DNA from: Tubulanus polymorphus
Taxonomy: Eukaryota; Nemertea; Palaeonemertea; Tubulaniformes; Tubulanidae
Assembly: GCF_964204645.1 (NCBI RefSeq)
Contig: NC_134033.1
Span: 12,650,155-12,714,154 of the forward strand
DNA length: 64,000 nt
Reading direction: 5' to 3'
In this document: piece by piece, positions 37,482 to 49,600 of the stretch
Layout of the letters: each line of letters opens with the position of its first letter
Position numbering within the stretch: position 1 is the first letter of the stretch
Notes under the pieces: generated by a model
The model's database searches: none
The model's input: only the letters and a program-made list of their open reading frames with translations
Told to the model about the DNA's origin: nothing
Translations under genes and position numbers: made by a program

Positions 37482-38568
37482 ATGTCTATTTCAACCTGAC
37501 TTGAGAGCATTCCAGGTGCCCTAGCTCACTCAGTTTTGGTAGTACATACCTGATAAAGGTCTTAGTAAGACCAGAAAGGACTGGCAGTGGACCTAAATCA
37601 AAATTTTTTAATCCATTTGAAACTGCATTGAAAGATATCCAAAAAATCTTCACTGAAAGGGGTTCATGAGAGAAAAGAGACTCCATGATTTGAAAGTTTA
37701 ACAATATGTCTCCATGCCTACCAACTGAAGTTTGGTATGTAGGCATGGAAATATATTGTTAAACTTTCAAATCATGGAGTTATTGGGGTGATAAATTAGT
37801 AGTTTGCATAGAGGGAGGGAAGCCAGAGTTCAGGGCAGTGGCTGAAGTGTAAAACAACCTACGTAGATGCTTACGTCGCACACAAGACACTGAATAGAAG
37901 ATAGGTGAAAGTGACGTGAGTATCTGCGTAGGGTTGCTGGTTATAGCGGCAGCCTTGAGCTCTGGTATGGCTAGGAAGTAAACAAGTAATAAACTCGTGA
38001 CGTATAACATATGTAGAAGTATACGTCACGAGTAACATGAAATAAGATAAAAAGGGAGGGTCAGCACAGTAAGGGGGAGAGAGATGCTAGAGTGGCGGAG
38101 AAGCCTAAAAATACGAGCTGTAGGAAGGAATAAGAATTGTGCGGGAAAATAAAGAAAGAACGTAGACCCACGAGAAGAGTTGTTATTATTCCGGAGTCAG
38201 AGGGATATCACTTATCGGATTAATCGGAACCAACAACGACAACACGAGGGGAGAACGCAACGTGGCCCCCACAACAATTGGTTGAGAAACTCAACCCCAC
38301 AACATTGTTGGAGAACCGAAAGCAACCCCACAACATTGGTGGAGAACCGAAAGCAACCCCACAACAGAGTCACTTCTCTTCATTTAACCCCTTTCAGTGA
38401 AGACTTTTTGGATATCCTTCAATACAGTTGCAAATGGATTAAAAAATGATGGTTTAGGCTGACTGCTTGTCCTTTCTGGTCCCACTAAGACATTTATCAG
38501 GTATGTACTACTAAAATTGAGCGCGCTAGGCCACTCAGAATGCTCTCAAGTCAGGTTGAAATAGACAT
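37482..38568. mobile_element. 1.09-kb element with about 200-bp terminal inverted repeats
   Basis: The left end ATGTCTATTTCAACCTGACT is inverted at the right end (AGTCAGGTTGAAATAGACAT in inverse, with one change). Similarity continues through AAAGGGGTT near 37660 and AACCCCTTT near 38390. Inside are a 99-bp hairpin, a second palindrome (AACTCGTGACGTATA around 37995-38030) and three units of about 35 bp with CCGAAAGCAACCCCACAACA. No transposase frame is seen, so it is non-autonomous. A target duplication is not clear. Confidence 0.82.
37681..37779. repeat. Nested hairpin inside the 1.09-kb element
   Basis: CTCCATGATTTGAAAGTTTA at 37681 is inverted at 37760-37779; arms of about 41 bp around CCAACTGAAGTTTGGTAT. 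A second foldback inserted into, or part of, the larger element. Confidence 0.85.
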
Positions 38569-38765
38569 TTTTAGATAAGATGCTGACAAACTTGAATGCT
38601 CGCTATAATTACGCCCGTCATGGAGAAAGTAGGTCTCTATTTGCAAACTTTTCTATCGTTTCTCAAAACGATTGAGAACTTAATTTTGTATCATTTCGAC
38701 ATCGTTAATAACCGTGTTCTTCATTGTCATTTCTGAACCGTGTTCTTCATTGTTATTTCTACCCC

Positions 38766-38943
38766 GCTGGTAATGCCGTCGTATGCGAGAAAATGATAAT
38801 AGAGCGATCTGTTTGTCAGCAGGACTGCACGCATTGTTTAAGCGATTCTGATTGCTGAAGGAATGGAAATGAAATGCTTACCATATGAGTTTGATGCAAC
38901 GAAAAAAAGGTTGTTTTCCGAAACAGAAAGTCGGAGTTGATAA
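38766..38943 (+). pseudogene. Relic of an ICK-type cysteine-rich gene
   Basis: The DNA matches the last two cysteine modules of the gene at 44114-44734 from its GCTGGTAAT (44551) to the end and on into the 3' flank (GCAAGAATAAA near 39044). The Cys codon of the module centre (TGT) is TGA here, and indels break the frame. Upstream modules are missing. It is non-functional. Confidence 0.82.
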
Positions 38944-39642
38944 TCTAGTTAAGTGTTTAGAATATAAAATCATATTTGTATTTCCATCAATATTCTTATT
39001 GGTATATGAGCCTTGAATTTACGATCAGTTTGTAGTGGTTTGCAAGAATAAAAGTGGATTTTCGCAACGTCCTGATTGAATTCTCTTTTTTTCCGTTATA
39101 TCGACACTTTCCCAGTAACCAAATCGTTTGGCTAGAGCCCTCTTTTGTTTCCCAAGTAGTCAACAAGCTCTTCTAAGGTTGAAAGTGTCTATGGTGCGAG
39201 GGCCTAAAAACCGGCGTCATCTTAGCGAAGTGAATAGTCTTCGATGATATCCTAAATCACGGTCAAAACCAGCAAAGAAGAATATGATTGAATGTTAAAT
39301 CAAACATCTTTATTTCAGTTTTTCCATTACGTAAAACACAAGAGAAAATGATAATATAATGATTTATTAGTAACTAAATGAACTACTCTTGCCTGCGCAC
39401 TATCTCTACGTATATATGTTCATCTACTGGACATACTGAATATAGACTCCAATATTAGATGTCTCTCCCTTAGCGTAAACGGAAATATTTTCCCAGGAAA
39501 AATGTCCCAATTGGTAAAGTTAGAAAAGAAATATCCCATAACGTGTATAATATGATTGTGCAGTCTAAAGCATCGTGCATTGTTAGGGATTGTCTATAAT
39601 AGAGCTGACATCCTCTTCCTTGTAACAATGTTTGCTTCAGAA

Positions 39643-40119
39643 TTATGCACGGTTCATTCGTTTTTTCGGCACACGCTCATAAAAGCAAACCTGCTTTGAA
39701 TCCGTGGTGAATCTGCATTTCAATGTTGGGCAGCAGTCCGCATTCGAATTACATTCTTGAGCTATTCTCCTGCAGCTGGTGGACTTCTGGCAAACTTTTC
39801 TCCTATAACGCCTACGACCCATACGCTCACAGGTAATCGTCTCGCCATCCTCTTCACAACAATCGTCGTCCGATTTACACTTTTCGTCAATTTTCTTGCA
39901 TGACGGCTCCTCATTCAGCTCAACACTCTCGTACAAGCATATTTTTTGCCCACTGTTGAAGGGATTTCCTTGACATGTCAGTTTCCTAGAATTTACGATT
40001 TCCTGACAACAATCCGAATCCGATTGACATACAGCCCAACCATTCACGCATTCACGGACATCGGCATTTACGGATACTGCGAAGACCAGCAAACAAAAAC
40101 TCGCCACGTATACATTCAT
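39643..40119 (-). CDS. Secreted three-module cysteine-knot (ICK-like) protein
   Basis: 158 aa, one coding exon on the minus strand. Residues 1-19 are a signal peptide (MNVYVASFCLLVFAVSVNA). Three modules follow, each with a C-x6-C-x(4,5)-CC pattern: CVNGWAVCQSDSDCC, CKKIDEKCKSDDDCC, CRRIAQECNSNADCC, each closed by further Cys. This spacing is that of inhibitor-cystine-knot or Dickkopf/colipase-like folds found in animal toxins, protease inhibitors and secreted ligands. The start codon lies 4 nt after a TTTTTTTCAG acceptor, so a 5' UTR exon is spliced on; the 44.1-kb gene has the same layout. The tail is basic (VPKKRMNRA). Toxin, antimicrobial or structural role cannot be chosen from sequence. 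Confidence 0.83.
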   Translation of the reverse strand: MNVYVASFCLLVFAVSVNADVRECVNGWAVCQSDSDCCQEIVNSRKLTCQGNPFNSGQKICLYESVELNEEPSCKKIDEKCKSDDDCCEEDGETITCERMGRRRYRRKVCQKSTSCRRIAQECNSNADCCPTLKCRFTTDSKQVCFYERVPKKRMNRA

Positions 40120-43100
40120 TTTCTGAAAAAAAAGTTAAACGAATCCTTATTAATTCATTTATTCAAACATACCATGTATCTTTTTCTAATCAAAAAAAAA
40201 AAAAATGGTGAACGTATCTATAAGTGATATACGGAACATACGCAGACTCAGTGACTTGAAAAAATTTCAACAAATTTGAAATTGTCCTGTGGTTACATTC
40301 TATCTGAAATATCCCCGACCTGGAGCTGAATGCCGACAATAACTGTTCGAATCGGAACCGGAGTCAACTATTGCAAGCTACTCCAGTCAATTACAAAAGG
40401 TGATAATTTTTTAGTTTTTTAATGAATATCTTTAGAAAATGTAAAACAATTAAGACCCACGCAAATAGAAAAGAGTCAAAGAAAAAAAAACGTAGAGATT
40501 AATGATATCTTACTGAGAATTGTGTGTCGTATGTTCCAGAGGGAATTTCACAACTGCGGTCAATTCCCGTCTGTCTAGACATATATAGGGGTCTTATTGA
40601 CTACGTCACAGCGGTCGTCAAGCGCAAAATACGTGGCTTGCCAACCAGTGGACAGCTAGTGTGCGATGATTGTTCTACTGGGCCGCACCTAGCAGTTTCA
40701 AATGCGGAGCAGGGGGCAGATAAATTGAAAAAGGGCGGTAAAATAAAGTAAAAAACCGATATAAAGATTCTTCTCGTGCCTTGAAAACTCTGCTAGACCT
40801 ATAACAAAATGCTTGTCGGTCCCAAGTGAATGATTCTTCATTAGCTTTCAATTGGACATAATATTTGTAAAAAGAACCCTTTTCCAAACTTTCATGGGGG
40901 GGGGCGAGTGCATTGCTTTTCTTGCGGCGGTAATGTACTAATGCATTCTTTCTGGCCTAGTCATATACACTTACAAAACTCCTCATTTTTCATTTTTTTC
41001 ATTTCGTTAGAATATTCTAGATCCATCTTGAATCATGATTCTTGAATAAATTGTTTATGGCATTTTGAAACTTTAAACCACATCGATTTGCATCGACAGC
41101 TGAATCTAATGTAAAAGGTGTAATTGCCCTTACGAACTGTTATCAAGGTACCATCATATCTAATTCGCATGAAATTCATTCAACGAACAATCCATATATC
41201 GTTAATAAGGTTGGGTGGGCTTTAATATATGTACTGAATAACATGTTAGGCCTTGCACATTTTGTCTCGGTCATATATCAATTCAAAACCAAAGAAAAAC
41301 AAGCCGATCTTGGCAGGCTATTTAAAGAATTTATTGTTTTGCATTTCAATGGCATCGCAGAAGTGCATCGTCCGTTGAAAATGACCGCCATTTGCACTGC
41401 ACTATATGTTAAACATACGACGGGTTCGTGGACAACAATGAATTTCTATTTGGGATATTCTTAGTTCTCTTTAGAGCTGGCTGCGAAATATCTGATTCGT
41501 TCAAACATGATTTGTACGCGCAAAACCAGACAGTAGTCCAGTATGCTTTTCCAGAGGCCCGTGAAAATTTTCTAAAGTGCCATATAAAGTCAGTGTGAAA
41601 GATTTTGGTCATTATTTGTCAAAAAATTTGGACACAATTTTCATGTTCTTTTGTCAAATTATTCCGTAAATGTGTTAGTACATAGAGTTACAATGCTTTT
41701 CAAAATTTGGACACAATTTTTTTCATGTAAAATCATTCCATAAAAAGTTTTCAATTACTTGTAAATATGTTATTGTCGAATATTGGAGATAAATATTATA
41801 CATTTAACGTCATAAAAATTATGAGACGTTGTTTAAGACGTTATCAAATCGAAATATATCATATCTAAGAACTGTCCTTTTTCAATAGGAAAGTGTCCAT
41901 TTTCACTGTGAAAAATATATCCCTCTTTCTTGATATAGAACTGCCCCTGAAATAGCTCGGCACCGGCCTGTTTTCGTACAAACACGTAAAGATATTTTCA
42001 TAGGTCAGTCAGTTTATGCTGATGAAAATAGACAAAACGGTGGATAAAATAAAGAAAAAATGGCTTTAGACATTTCTGAAATTAATCAGAATAAGCTATC
42101 CAATGGTTGATGATAATGACCTGCGGAACGATTAAGCATGTTGGAAAATGATGGGTATTTTCCAGAGCGAAAATGCAATTTTTCGTCTTAAAATCTAAAT
42201 CCTGACGCGCACTTTTTCAGATTTTCGGACGAAACTTATTTAGTGCGCGGTTTGTTGTTTTTAATTTTCCAGCATCGGCTATTGCAGAGCTGTTTTCTAG
42301 TTTTGCGCTGACGATCTCAGCATTCCGGATTACACCAGTTTACGATTGGGATCATAGCCACTTTTTATGGTGGCTGATTCGGGCCATAGTAAAAAATTTT
42401 AAATCCTGACTTTTTGAAAACCAAACCAAAAGTTTTCAATTATTTTCAATTTCAATAGACGGGCAGTTTTAAGGTACGAGGTATGACGTGATGAGATCTT
42501 AAATGCCCTACTTCCATAATTTCGTATCGGCGCGCATGTTTGACTAGAATAGTACGATCCCGACTAGACCCGCAAAGAACTAGCTGGTTCGCAAGGAGGC
42601 GGTTGTGATTTTGGGTACAAACTAGCGCGCGTGACTATTTGAAAATAGTTTTTTTTTCGCGCTGATTTCAAACTTTTGTTTTATTACTAATCTTGTTGAC
42701 TTTTGATATACTATGTCTCCACCTTTATTAACTCAAAATCCGTAGAAAGAACAACGCTGTTGTTGGTTTAAGATTGGATGAGTTTAAATTTCTGTATCAA
42801 CGTACACGCAAAGGCCTATGGCCTTTTCATTTTGCCTAGGTTGTGAATTTATTCAAAGACAATTTGCGTAGGGACAAAAAGAAAGGCGATCTCAGCTAGC
42901 AAAAAGAATTTATATTTTCTCGCATTTCAATACTGCACGCAACATTGAAGTTCTTGTTTGGATATTCTTAGCTCTTTCTAGCCGCGAGATATCAGATTCG
43001 TTCGAACACGATCGAATCCGTGACCAGCTGGCATAGACCTAAAACTGTCCGATTTTGTTTTTGTTCGAATACGTTAAAATATTTCTATAGAACTCTGGGT

Positions 43101-44113
43101 CAGTCAGTGAACATTTACTTAATAGTCTATGACTATCAAGTAAATGTTGACTGCCTGATGGGGGTATTTAGTGGAATTGTCATTTCTAATAGGATTGATA
43201 TCGTAAAACTTACATTAACATCCCGTAATACACACACAAAGCGCAATCTGGTACGACCCAAACCTCATCCCCAAAAATTCTTATCGTTACGAAAATCTTT
43301 TTTAATATTTTTAGTATCGAGCACAAATTATTTAAAACGTTTGTATTTTAAATGATCACTGATATTTGATATGGTTAACCTTCAATTGATATTCAGTTTC
43401 AAGTTTTGTTGTCTTATTTCATTTATTTATTCATTTATTGATTTGCTCCAGAACGTGAAGGTCTATATATAAATGATTAATACATTGTACAAAATGTATC
43501 TCATATACAGTTAGTATCGTATACTACTACAACTACAAGATACATGGAATGTACAATGTGAATTTGATAATGAACTATAATCATATTCATTATGATTGTA
43601 TTGGTTTTAATGTCAAAAATCTTACGTGATAGAAGCAATATTTTCTGAATACCCGATGAAAAATGCAACGGTTAGTCAGTGTGTAAACAGATATTCAGCT
43701 TATTTAGTACACGGATTGTTGCTATTTTTCAGGGTTGTTTGGTTCCGAAATAAATAGCGACTATTGCAGAACTGGTCAGGTGTTGGACACTGAAATTTTA
43801 TTCAAAGGTGTTTCCTGTTCACATAGTCGTAGTTAAACTTCATAACAAACTTGAATAGCTGTATAGCGGTTATATGAAGTCGTCACCGTCACACCATTTC
43901 CAGGTTGACATCGGCTAGAAAGACATAGGTATGCGACAACGTAAGACTTCTTAATTTACAAAATGTGGTAAAATGATAATGCAAATTAGTTGTGGATGTT
44001 TCTAAATTTTCAACCTCTGTTCGTGAAGTCGAACTTTTTCTCTCATTTTGATAAGGATCAAGGTCTTTATTTTGTATGGTAAATGATATCATTTGTTATT
44101 CCTATTTCAGAAA
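40120..44113. other. Intergenic between the two ICK genes, repeat-rich
   Basis: It holds the 41018-41258 dispersed duplication and a second small duplicate: GGATATTCTTAGTTCTCTT near 41453 and its variant near 42958, both followed by a GATTCGTTCRAACA motif. Long AT-rich introns or spacer otherwise. No further exon with Cys modules was found on either strand. Confidence 0.55.
41018..41258. repeat. Dispersed duplication (partner at 37129-37383)
   Basis: Second copy of the segment described at 37129, somewhat shorter through indels; same orientation, 3.9 kb apart, bracketing the minus-strand ICK gene. Confidence 0.85.
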
Positions 44114-44734
44114 ATGAATCTGTTCGTCACGAGCTTTTTACTGATCTTTGTAGTAGCGCATGTCAGCGCGAAGAAGTGTACGGCATCCTTTCGGCCATGC
44201 GGTACGGTACGACCATATTTCAATTACGATACCCCGAAGAAACACTGTCTGCCAACGAAATGCCGCACTGAATACGAGTTATGTAATTCGGTTGACGATT
44301 GTTGTCCAGCTGATCGTCCTGGGTCGATAGTTAAATGCAAATCAGGTCGTCGCTTAAGCTGGTGTCAGCAATGCAGCAAGATTGAACAACCGTGCGATAC
44401 AGACTCGGAATGTTGTCCGCACAACGGAAAGGCGGCCATTTGCGTCAAGCATGGGAAGAATGATCGAGAAAGCGGCACCTGTAAGCTGGCTTGCAAGAGT
44501 TTGTTTGCGGAGTGCAACGATAACTCGGAGTGCTGTAGCGAGGACTCGGCTGGTAATTCCGTCGTATGCAAGAAAATGTGGGGGGTAACTTCTTGTCAGC
44601 CGGACTGCGTTTATACGGGTTGTTCTAGCGATTCCGACTGTTGTAGGTACAAGGGAATGGAAGTACAATGCTTGCCATATGAGTTCAGTGAAACCGACGA
44701 AAAGGGTTGCTTTCCGAAAAAGAAAAGCGATTAG
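44114..44734 (+). CDS. Secreted multi-module cysteine-knot (ICK-like) protein
   Basis: 206 aa, one coding exon. The start at 44114 is chosen because it follows the CAG acceptor at 44110 by 4 nt and opens a clean signal peptide (MNLFVTSFLLIFVVAHVSA); an ATG-less frame upstream is intronic. About four modules carry the ICK-type core: CNSVDDCC, CDTDSECC, CNDNSECC and CSSDSDCC, with flanking Cys at regular distance. The N-terminal part (KKCTASFRPCGTVRPYF) is distinct. AATAAA at about 44869 gives a short 3' UTR. It is paralogous to the minus-strand gene by signal, module pattern and 5' UTR intron. Role as for that gene: secreted, disulfide-rich, function open. Confidence 0.85.
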   Translation: MNLFVTSFLLIFVVAHVSAKKCTASFRPCGTVRPYFNYDTPKKHCLPTKCRTEYELCNSVDDCCPADRPGSIVKCKSGRRLSWCQQCSKIEQPCDTDSECCPHNGKAAICVKHGKNDRESGTCKLACKSLFAECNDNSECCSEDSAGNSVVCKKMWGVTSCQPDCVYTGCSSDSDCCRYKGMEVQCLPYEFSETDEKGCFPKKKSD

Positions 44735-46636
44735 ACCTAGGCAGAATTGTATATATATGATTTGATCTAGTGCGTAGAATTATAGAGCTGAGCTGTTTGT
44801 GATTCCATGTATATAGTCACCACGTTTTTCATTGAACTTGAATTTATATTTAGTTTGTATTTGCAAGAATAAACAGATACAACTATCTGAATGAGTTTTC
44901 TTTTTTCTTCATTAAAGTGACTCTTCCCCGGGAACCTCGACGATCAGGTCGGAGCTCAGAAATACTTAAGAGATAGGTCGCCACGCAAAAAATGAAAATC
45001 TGCTCAGGCAATTGCAATTACGCAGTGCCGTGCCGAAATATGTCTAGTCTTTGTATAATGAGAAATTGTTTGTTAGTTTTAAGTAAGGAGTCCACTCTGG
45101 GTATCCCTTGGATTACTTCACCACCAACGAAGATGAACTACGGTGAGGAGACTTTTTCCAGACGCTGGCACACTAGTCAGGGGTCCGGACCGGGCGTCGC
45201 TTGCTAGGTGTCCGGTATCGCTCCCCGAACTCGCTTCCACCAGGGGAACGGCTTTAGCTTAGTGGATGGATTCGAATCCCTTAATGGGTGAAGATGGTCC
45301 TGACTATTCAACATTTCACCGCTTGGCCTAGCTTGACCATATCCGCGACCGTATGATCATGCCCGCGCCGTACTAGCCGAATCCGTGAATTCGTTCAAAT
45401 CGTATATAAAACCCAAATCCGTGAATTCGGATTATCCCCAGCAATTCAAATTAATTAATTGGCTTTAGTTGAATATCACTCAGCTTTTACAAAATCCTCT
45501 GATTAAACGTTCGTGTGAGTTTGAGATATTTTAGAATTTTTAGATTTTAAGAGTGATCTAGAGAGGTTTCTGGTTATATCGTCAACCTGCAGTTTGTCAG
45601 TCATCAGAGAGTTTTAGTCCAATGCGGAGTAAAAACTGTACCAATTCAATTAAATACTTTATTGTTTGATTTGATCGCATTGGAACTAGGGCCAGACACA
45701 GGCTGCCAGGTACTTGAATATACGTGCTTTGGCCTTGTTGGTGTGTTGAAAATGATGAAATTTACCGTAATCTACAATAAAAGGTCCATCTCAATTGAAT
45801 TATTCACAGAAAGTAGCTTTTTTGCCCGCTTTTTTTTACAAATGCACGCCCCGGCTCTCGTCTCTGTCTTACACAGAAAGGCAGGAAACGCTCCTATCCC
45901 CGTAATGATTAAATCTACCCGCAAATACTGAGACAGCTATCGTCATAGCAACCCTGAAGAGACATTCGGTTATATCCGACAGAGCGTTCGTGCCACGCCA
46001 TCTGTAGTCGGTAACCTGTCTGTGGTTTAGTTTCACGATCGGATATTTTCACTAAGCCCATCCGATTATAAAAAGCTTACCACCAACGATTAGGTAACTA
46101 ACTACGCCATCTGGTGCCTGGTGGTCATACTTCCTGCAAATTTTTAGAAATCAATTTTGTTGTCAGCTATATATTGCATAACGATGATAAAAACAGTGTC
46201 AATGTTTTCTAGAAAGCATCTAGAATAGAATTTCTGGGCGCTCCTCATATTTCAGGATGATAATTGATAGGCTACTTCTGAACGAACTTCGGCAATCGTC
46301 AGTAGCATTCAGCTGTCCGGATGCTTGTGGGTAGATTTAACCATTACAGAGATAGGTGGAGAGTTTCCTGCCTTCGTTATTAGTATAAAGAGACAAGGGT
46401 GGCCTGTTGTATCATCGGAGAAGTAGGAATAATAACATATCGCTGTTGGTGAACGACATGTTTTTCAGTAGAGTCCCAACAGTAGTCTGAATACCAGTCG
46501 TTGTTACGGATTCCCTACAACCCCATGTTGTTTGGGGAACGACTGCTAGGTACTAGACTATCCCAACAGTAGCGTTTTAACGAACTTTTACCGTATTTCA
46601 TTCAAGCTTATGATTTTTTCTTAATTCCATTTGCAG
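44735..46636. other. Intergenic region upstream of ENOX
   Basis: No exon is supported. It contains one SINE-like tRNA-box segment (next entry) and two direct copies of AATCCGTGAATTCG at about 45380 and 45417. Confidence 0.55.
45240..45300 (+). repeat. SINE-like segment with fused A and B boxes
   Basis: TTTAGCTTAGTGG (A-box match) is followed after 3 nt by GATTCGAATCCC (B-box match) and GGGTGAAGATGG. The same string, inverse and slightly changed, heads every unit of the 60-61-kb array, so both come from one family. Confidence 0.6.
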
Positions 46637-46685
46637 ATTTAATGATTCGTCATTGTCTTTGTGGATTTGGTAGTGATTGAGTGAG

Positions 46686-49600
46686 ATGTCTGCGCCATAT
46701 TTCATGGGAATGCAAGGTAAGAATTGACTAGTTTAAATCGGGGTCTAGATGTATGGCAAAACATTTATTATAAAAATCTTAACTCTTTAATTGGGGTACT
46801 ACCCCAATTAAAGAGTTACCTTTATAAATGGGGTACCTGCACGCACTAGATGTCTTAACAATACACTCAGTTATACATTTAGTGAAAATTAGTCGATTTT
46901 CAATGAAAATTAGTTGATTTTCAATGAACTTTGAACTAGACTTTTATGCTCCTGAATGATCGTTATTTAACTGGGCCCCGCGATTTCTCATGGGTTCAGA
47001 GAAAGTCGGAACGGTAGGCCTATAAATGTAAGTTTTTTCATCTTTCGTCGACAGGTTGTTTAGGAGGTATGGTGAATGTACCTCCACCCCCGATACCTCC
47101 GAACATCGATCCGGCCTATAACAATCAGCCTCTTCAATTCAACGCATCGTCTTCAACCTCGAATACCGATGATTCGGACAGTAAGTGATATTCAATTCCA
47201 TCAGAATCGCGGAAGGGAGGAATTTGTGAATGTTATTGACCATGCGTCTATATCAATACATGATTCATGAAATAATGAACTAGTTGTGGCAACAAACGCA
47301 GGGTTTCCAGCGGTCCTTCCAACTCCTTCCAAGTCCTTCCAAGTCCTTCTTTTGGGAGAGGTTTAAACTAACATCATCTTTGTCCTTCTTTTTGACTCTA
47401 AGTCCTTCCTTTTCATAAAAAGTCCTTCCAAATTTGATTTTTATGTACTTTTCACGTGAAATTTTATCTGGAATTCGACTGTTGAAAAGTACTTTATTGC
47501 TCCTGGTAATTCAATTGTCAGTAAGATTGAATATTAATTGAAAGTGTTGTGGAATTACCCTGAAATGTATGACTGGTCTACATGACTAAAAAGAATTTGC
47601 AAAAATGCTCCCTTAAATGGGCCCTCATTTTACTGGAAAGTACTTCTTTCACAGTCAAGTCCCTCTTTTTGGGTCTAAAATTGCAGAAAAAGTCCTTGTT
47701 TGTACTTCTCTTTACCCTAGCCTTACCACTGGAAACCCTGATAAACATTCCTTGGGATTTTTTGTTAAAACATGGAAAACTCAGGGAATTTTCCTGGAAA
47801 GTAGTCTGAATGGTGTCTATTTTTAGTCGTGTATTTCCAATTCATTTTTCTAAGTGTAAGTTGGCATGTGGATTGCTGTTCCTTAACGGGAATTTATTCA
47901 TTTGAAAACCCGCTCTAAGGCGTGATGTGCGTAAAGTGAAGTGACAAATTTTTACCCGTAATTTTTACCCCATAGATGAGAACCAGTACGCAATTTTTGA
48001 TTGGCCCCTTTTAGTTATAGTCCTGAATAGCCTGAATAGTACCTATTTCTCATTTGAAAAAGAATTTTTGAAAAGCAGTTTTTCGTTGTTATTCAACAGA
48101 CATGTATATATCGAATAGTCCCGGGCCGAGCGGGGCTACAACGGAAAGTTCACCGCCCCAGGGACCTCCGCCGCAGATGATGCCGAACATGATGGGTATG
48201 TCCAGTTTCGGGCCGATGATCAGCGATCCGTCGATGATGAATCAAATGATGATGGGACCAGCGATGGGTTACGGACAGGTGATTACGAATTGATTAACAT
48301 ATAATTTAAAACTTTGATTTTGAGGTACTTGCTGCTGCGGTAAGTGAGGATCCACTAGGTGTTGCTAGTGTATCGTAGCATAACAACTACTGCCTTGAAG
48401 CAAGTGAGGATTCTGCCAAGTTCGCTAGATTTGGTCTATCGTACTTCAATTTCTTCTTTATATTATATCATTGAGAACCTAACAATGTTACTGTGGTAAG
48501 TGAGGATTTGCAAGTCGTTAACTCGCTCTTCCAGGCTTCAATTTCTCCTAGATTCCTATCTATCAACTAAAGATTTAAACCATATAAGAATGGTATAGAG
48601 TAGATTTTAGCCATCCATGTATTTTTCTGTTTATTTTCAGTTCCCGGGGTATATTCCTAGTCAGCACCCGATAACCGACTACCAGCAACAAATGCGCGAG
48701 CCTCTCAGAGTGAAAGGAGCCGTTCTTATGCCTCCTCCTTCCGGTTAGTATTATTCTATTCCTTTCTAAGTTTCGTAGGATTAAAATAGTTGACATCTTC
48801 GTTAATGATCCTTGGGGTAAACTTCTGAATAGTGGTTACGTAAGATCTTAGCTCTAAAGGTGTTTGTTATATCAGTGTTGCCACTTCTCCGGATTTCTCC
48901 GGAATTCCGGATTTTAAAAAAATCCAATTTCATTTTCGGGAGAAGTCAAGTAACCACAAAAGAAAACATCGCGAAAAAAATAAAATCAATTCGGGATTCG
49001 ACCCTAAACATCAAAACGTGACGGCTCGGTAGCGGGTTCGAAAAAGCCGTATTGTGCTGCCACGTAGTGGCAACAACCCCGCAGTACATGATAAAACCAA
49101 GATGACGCGACGATCGGAAAAGCGACTGACGCTTCGTTTGTTTTTTGGCTCTGGTTTATGTATGAGGTGTATTTGACGGAACCAATCGCTATTTGAAAAA
49201 AAGATCTATAGGCGGTAATGAAAGTGAGGCCTATTACGCGTATTGCGCCAGAACGCATCTCCTGGCGTTCTAATTTTAAAAATTTTTTTGGGGGAGGGCC
49301 CCAGACCCCCGACTTATTTTCCGGATTTTTAGCTTCACATAAGTGGCAACTCTGTTATATGCATCCTTGGAGTAATGGTATGAATATCTCCCCCCAGTGG
49401 GTAATGCTTCCGATTGTAGATATGGGAAGGTGGTTGAAAATCAAATTCTTTTTCATGCCCGAATGGCCATAAAAATGCATATTTCAGAAAATGGCAAATT
49501 TGAGTACTGCGGTAGTTAATGTACTGCCATTGTGGTTTACCACGCAGTGCAGTGTATTCTCGCTTTGTTTTGACAAATGCTGCCATCTATCAATACAGAT

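Noticed and set aside
38180..38449. 89-codon frame with Asn/Thr/Pro repeats
   Set aside because: Produced by short tandem repeats in the 1.09-kb inverted-repeat element; no transposase motif.
44354..44668. Minus-strand frames over the ICK gene
   Set aside because: Antisense shadows; the plus-strand frame has signal peptide and Cys modules.
49218..49472. 84-codon frame upstream of ENOX exon 5
   Set aside because: Intronic, no splice partner in phase, no domain.
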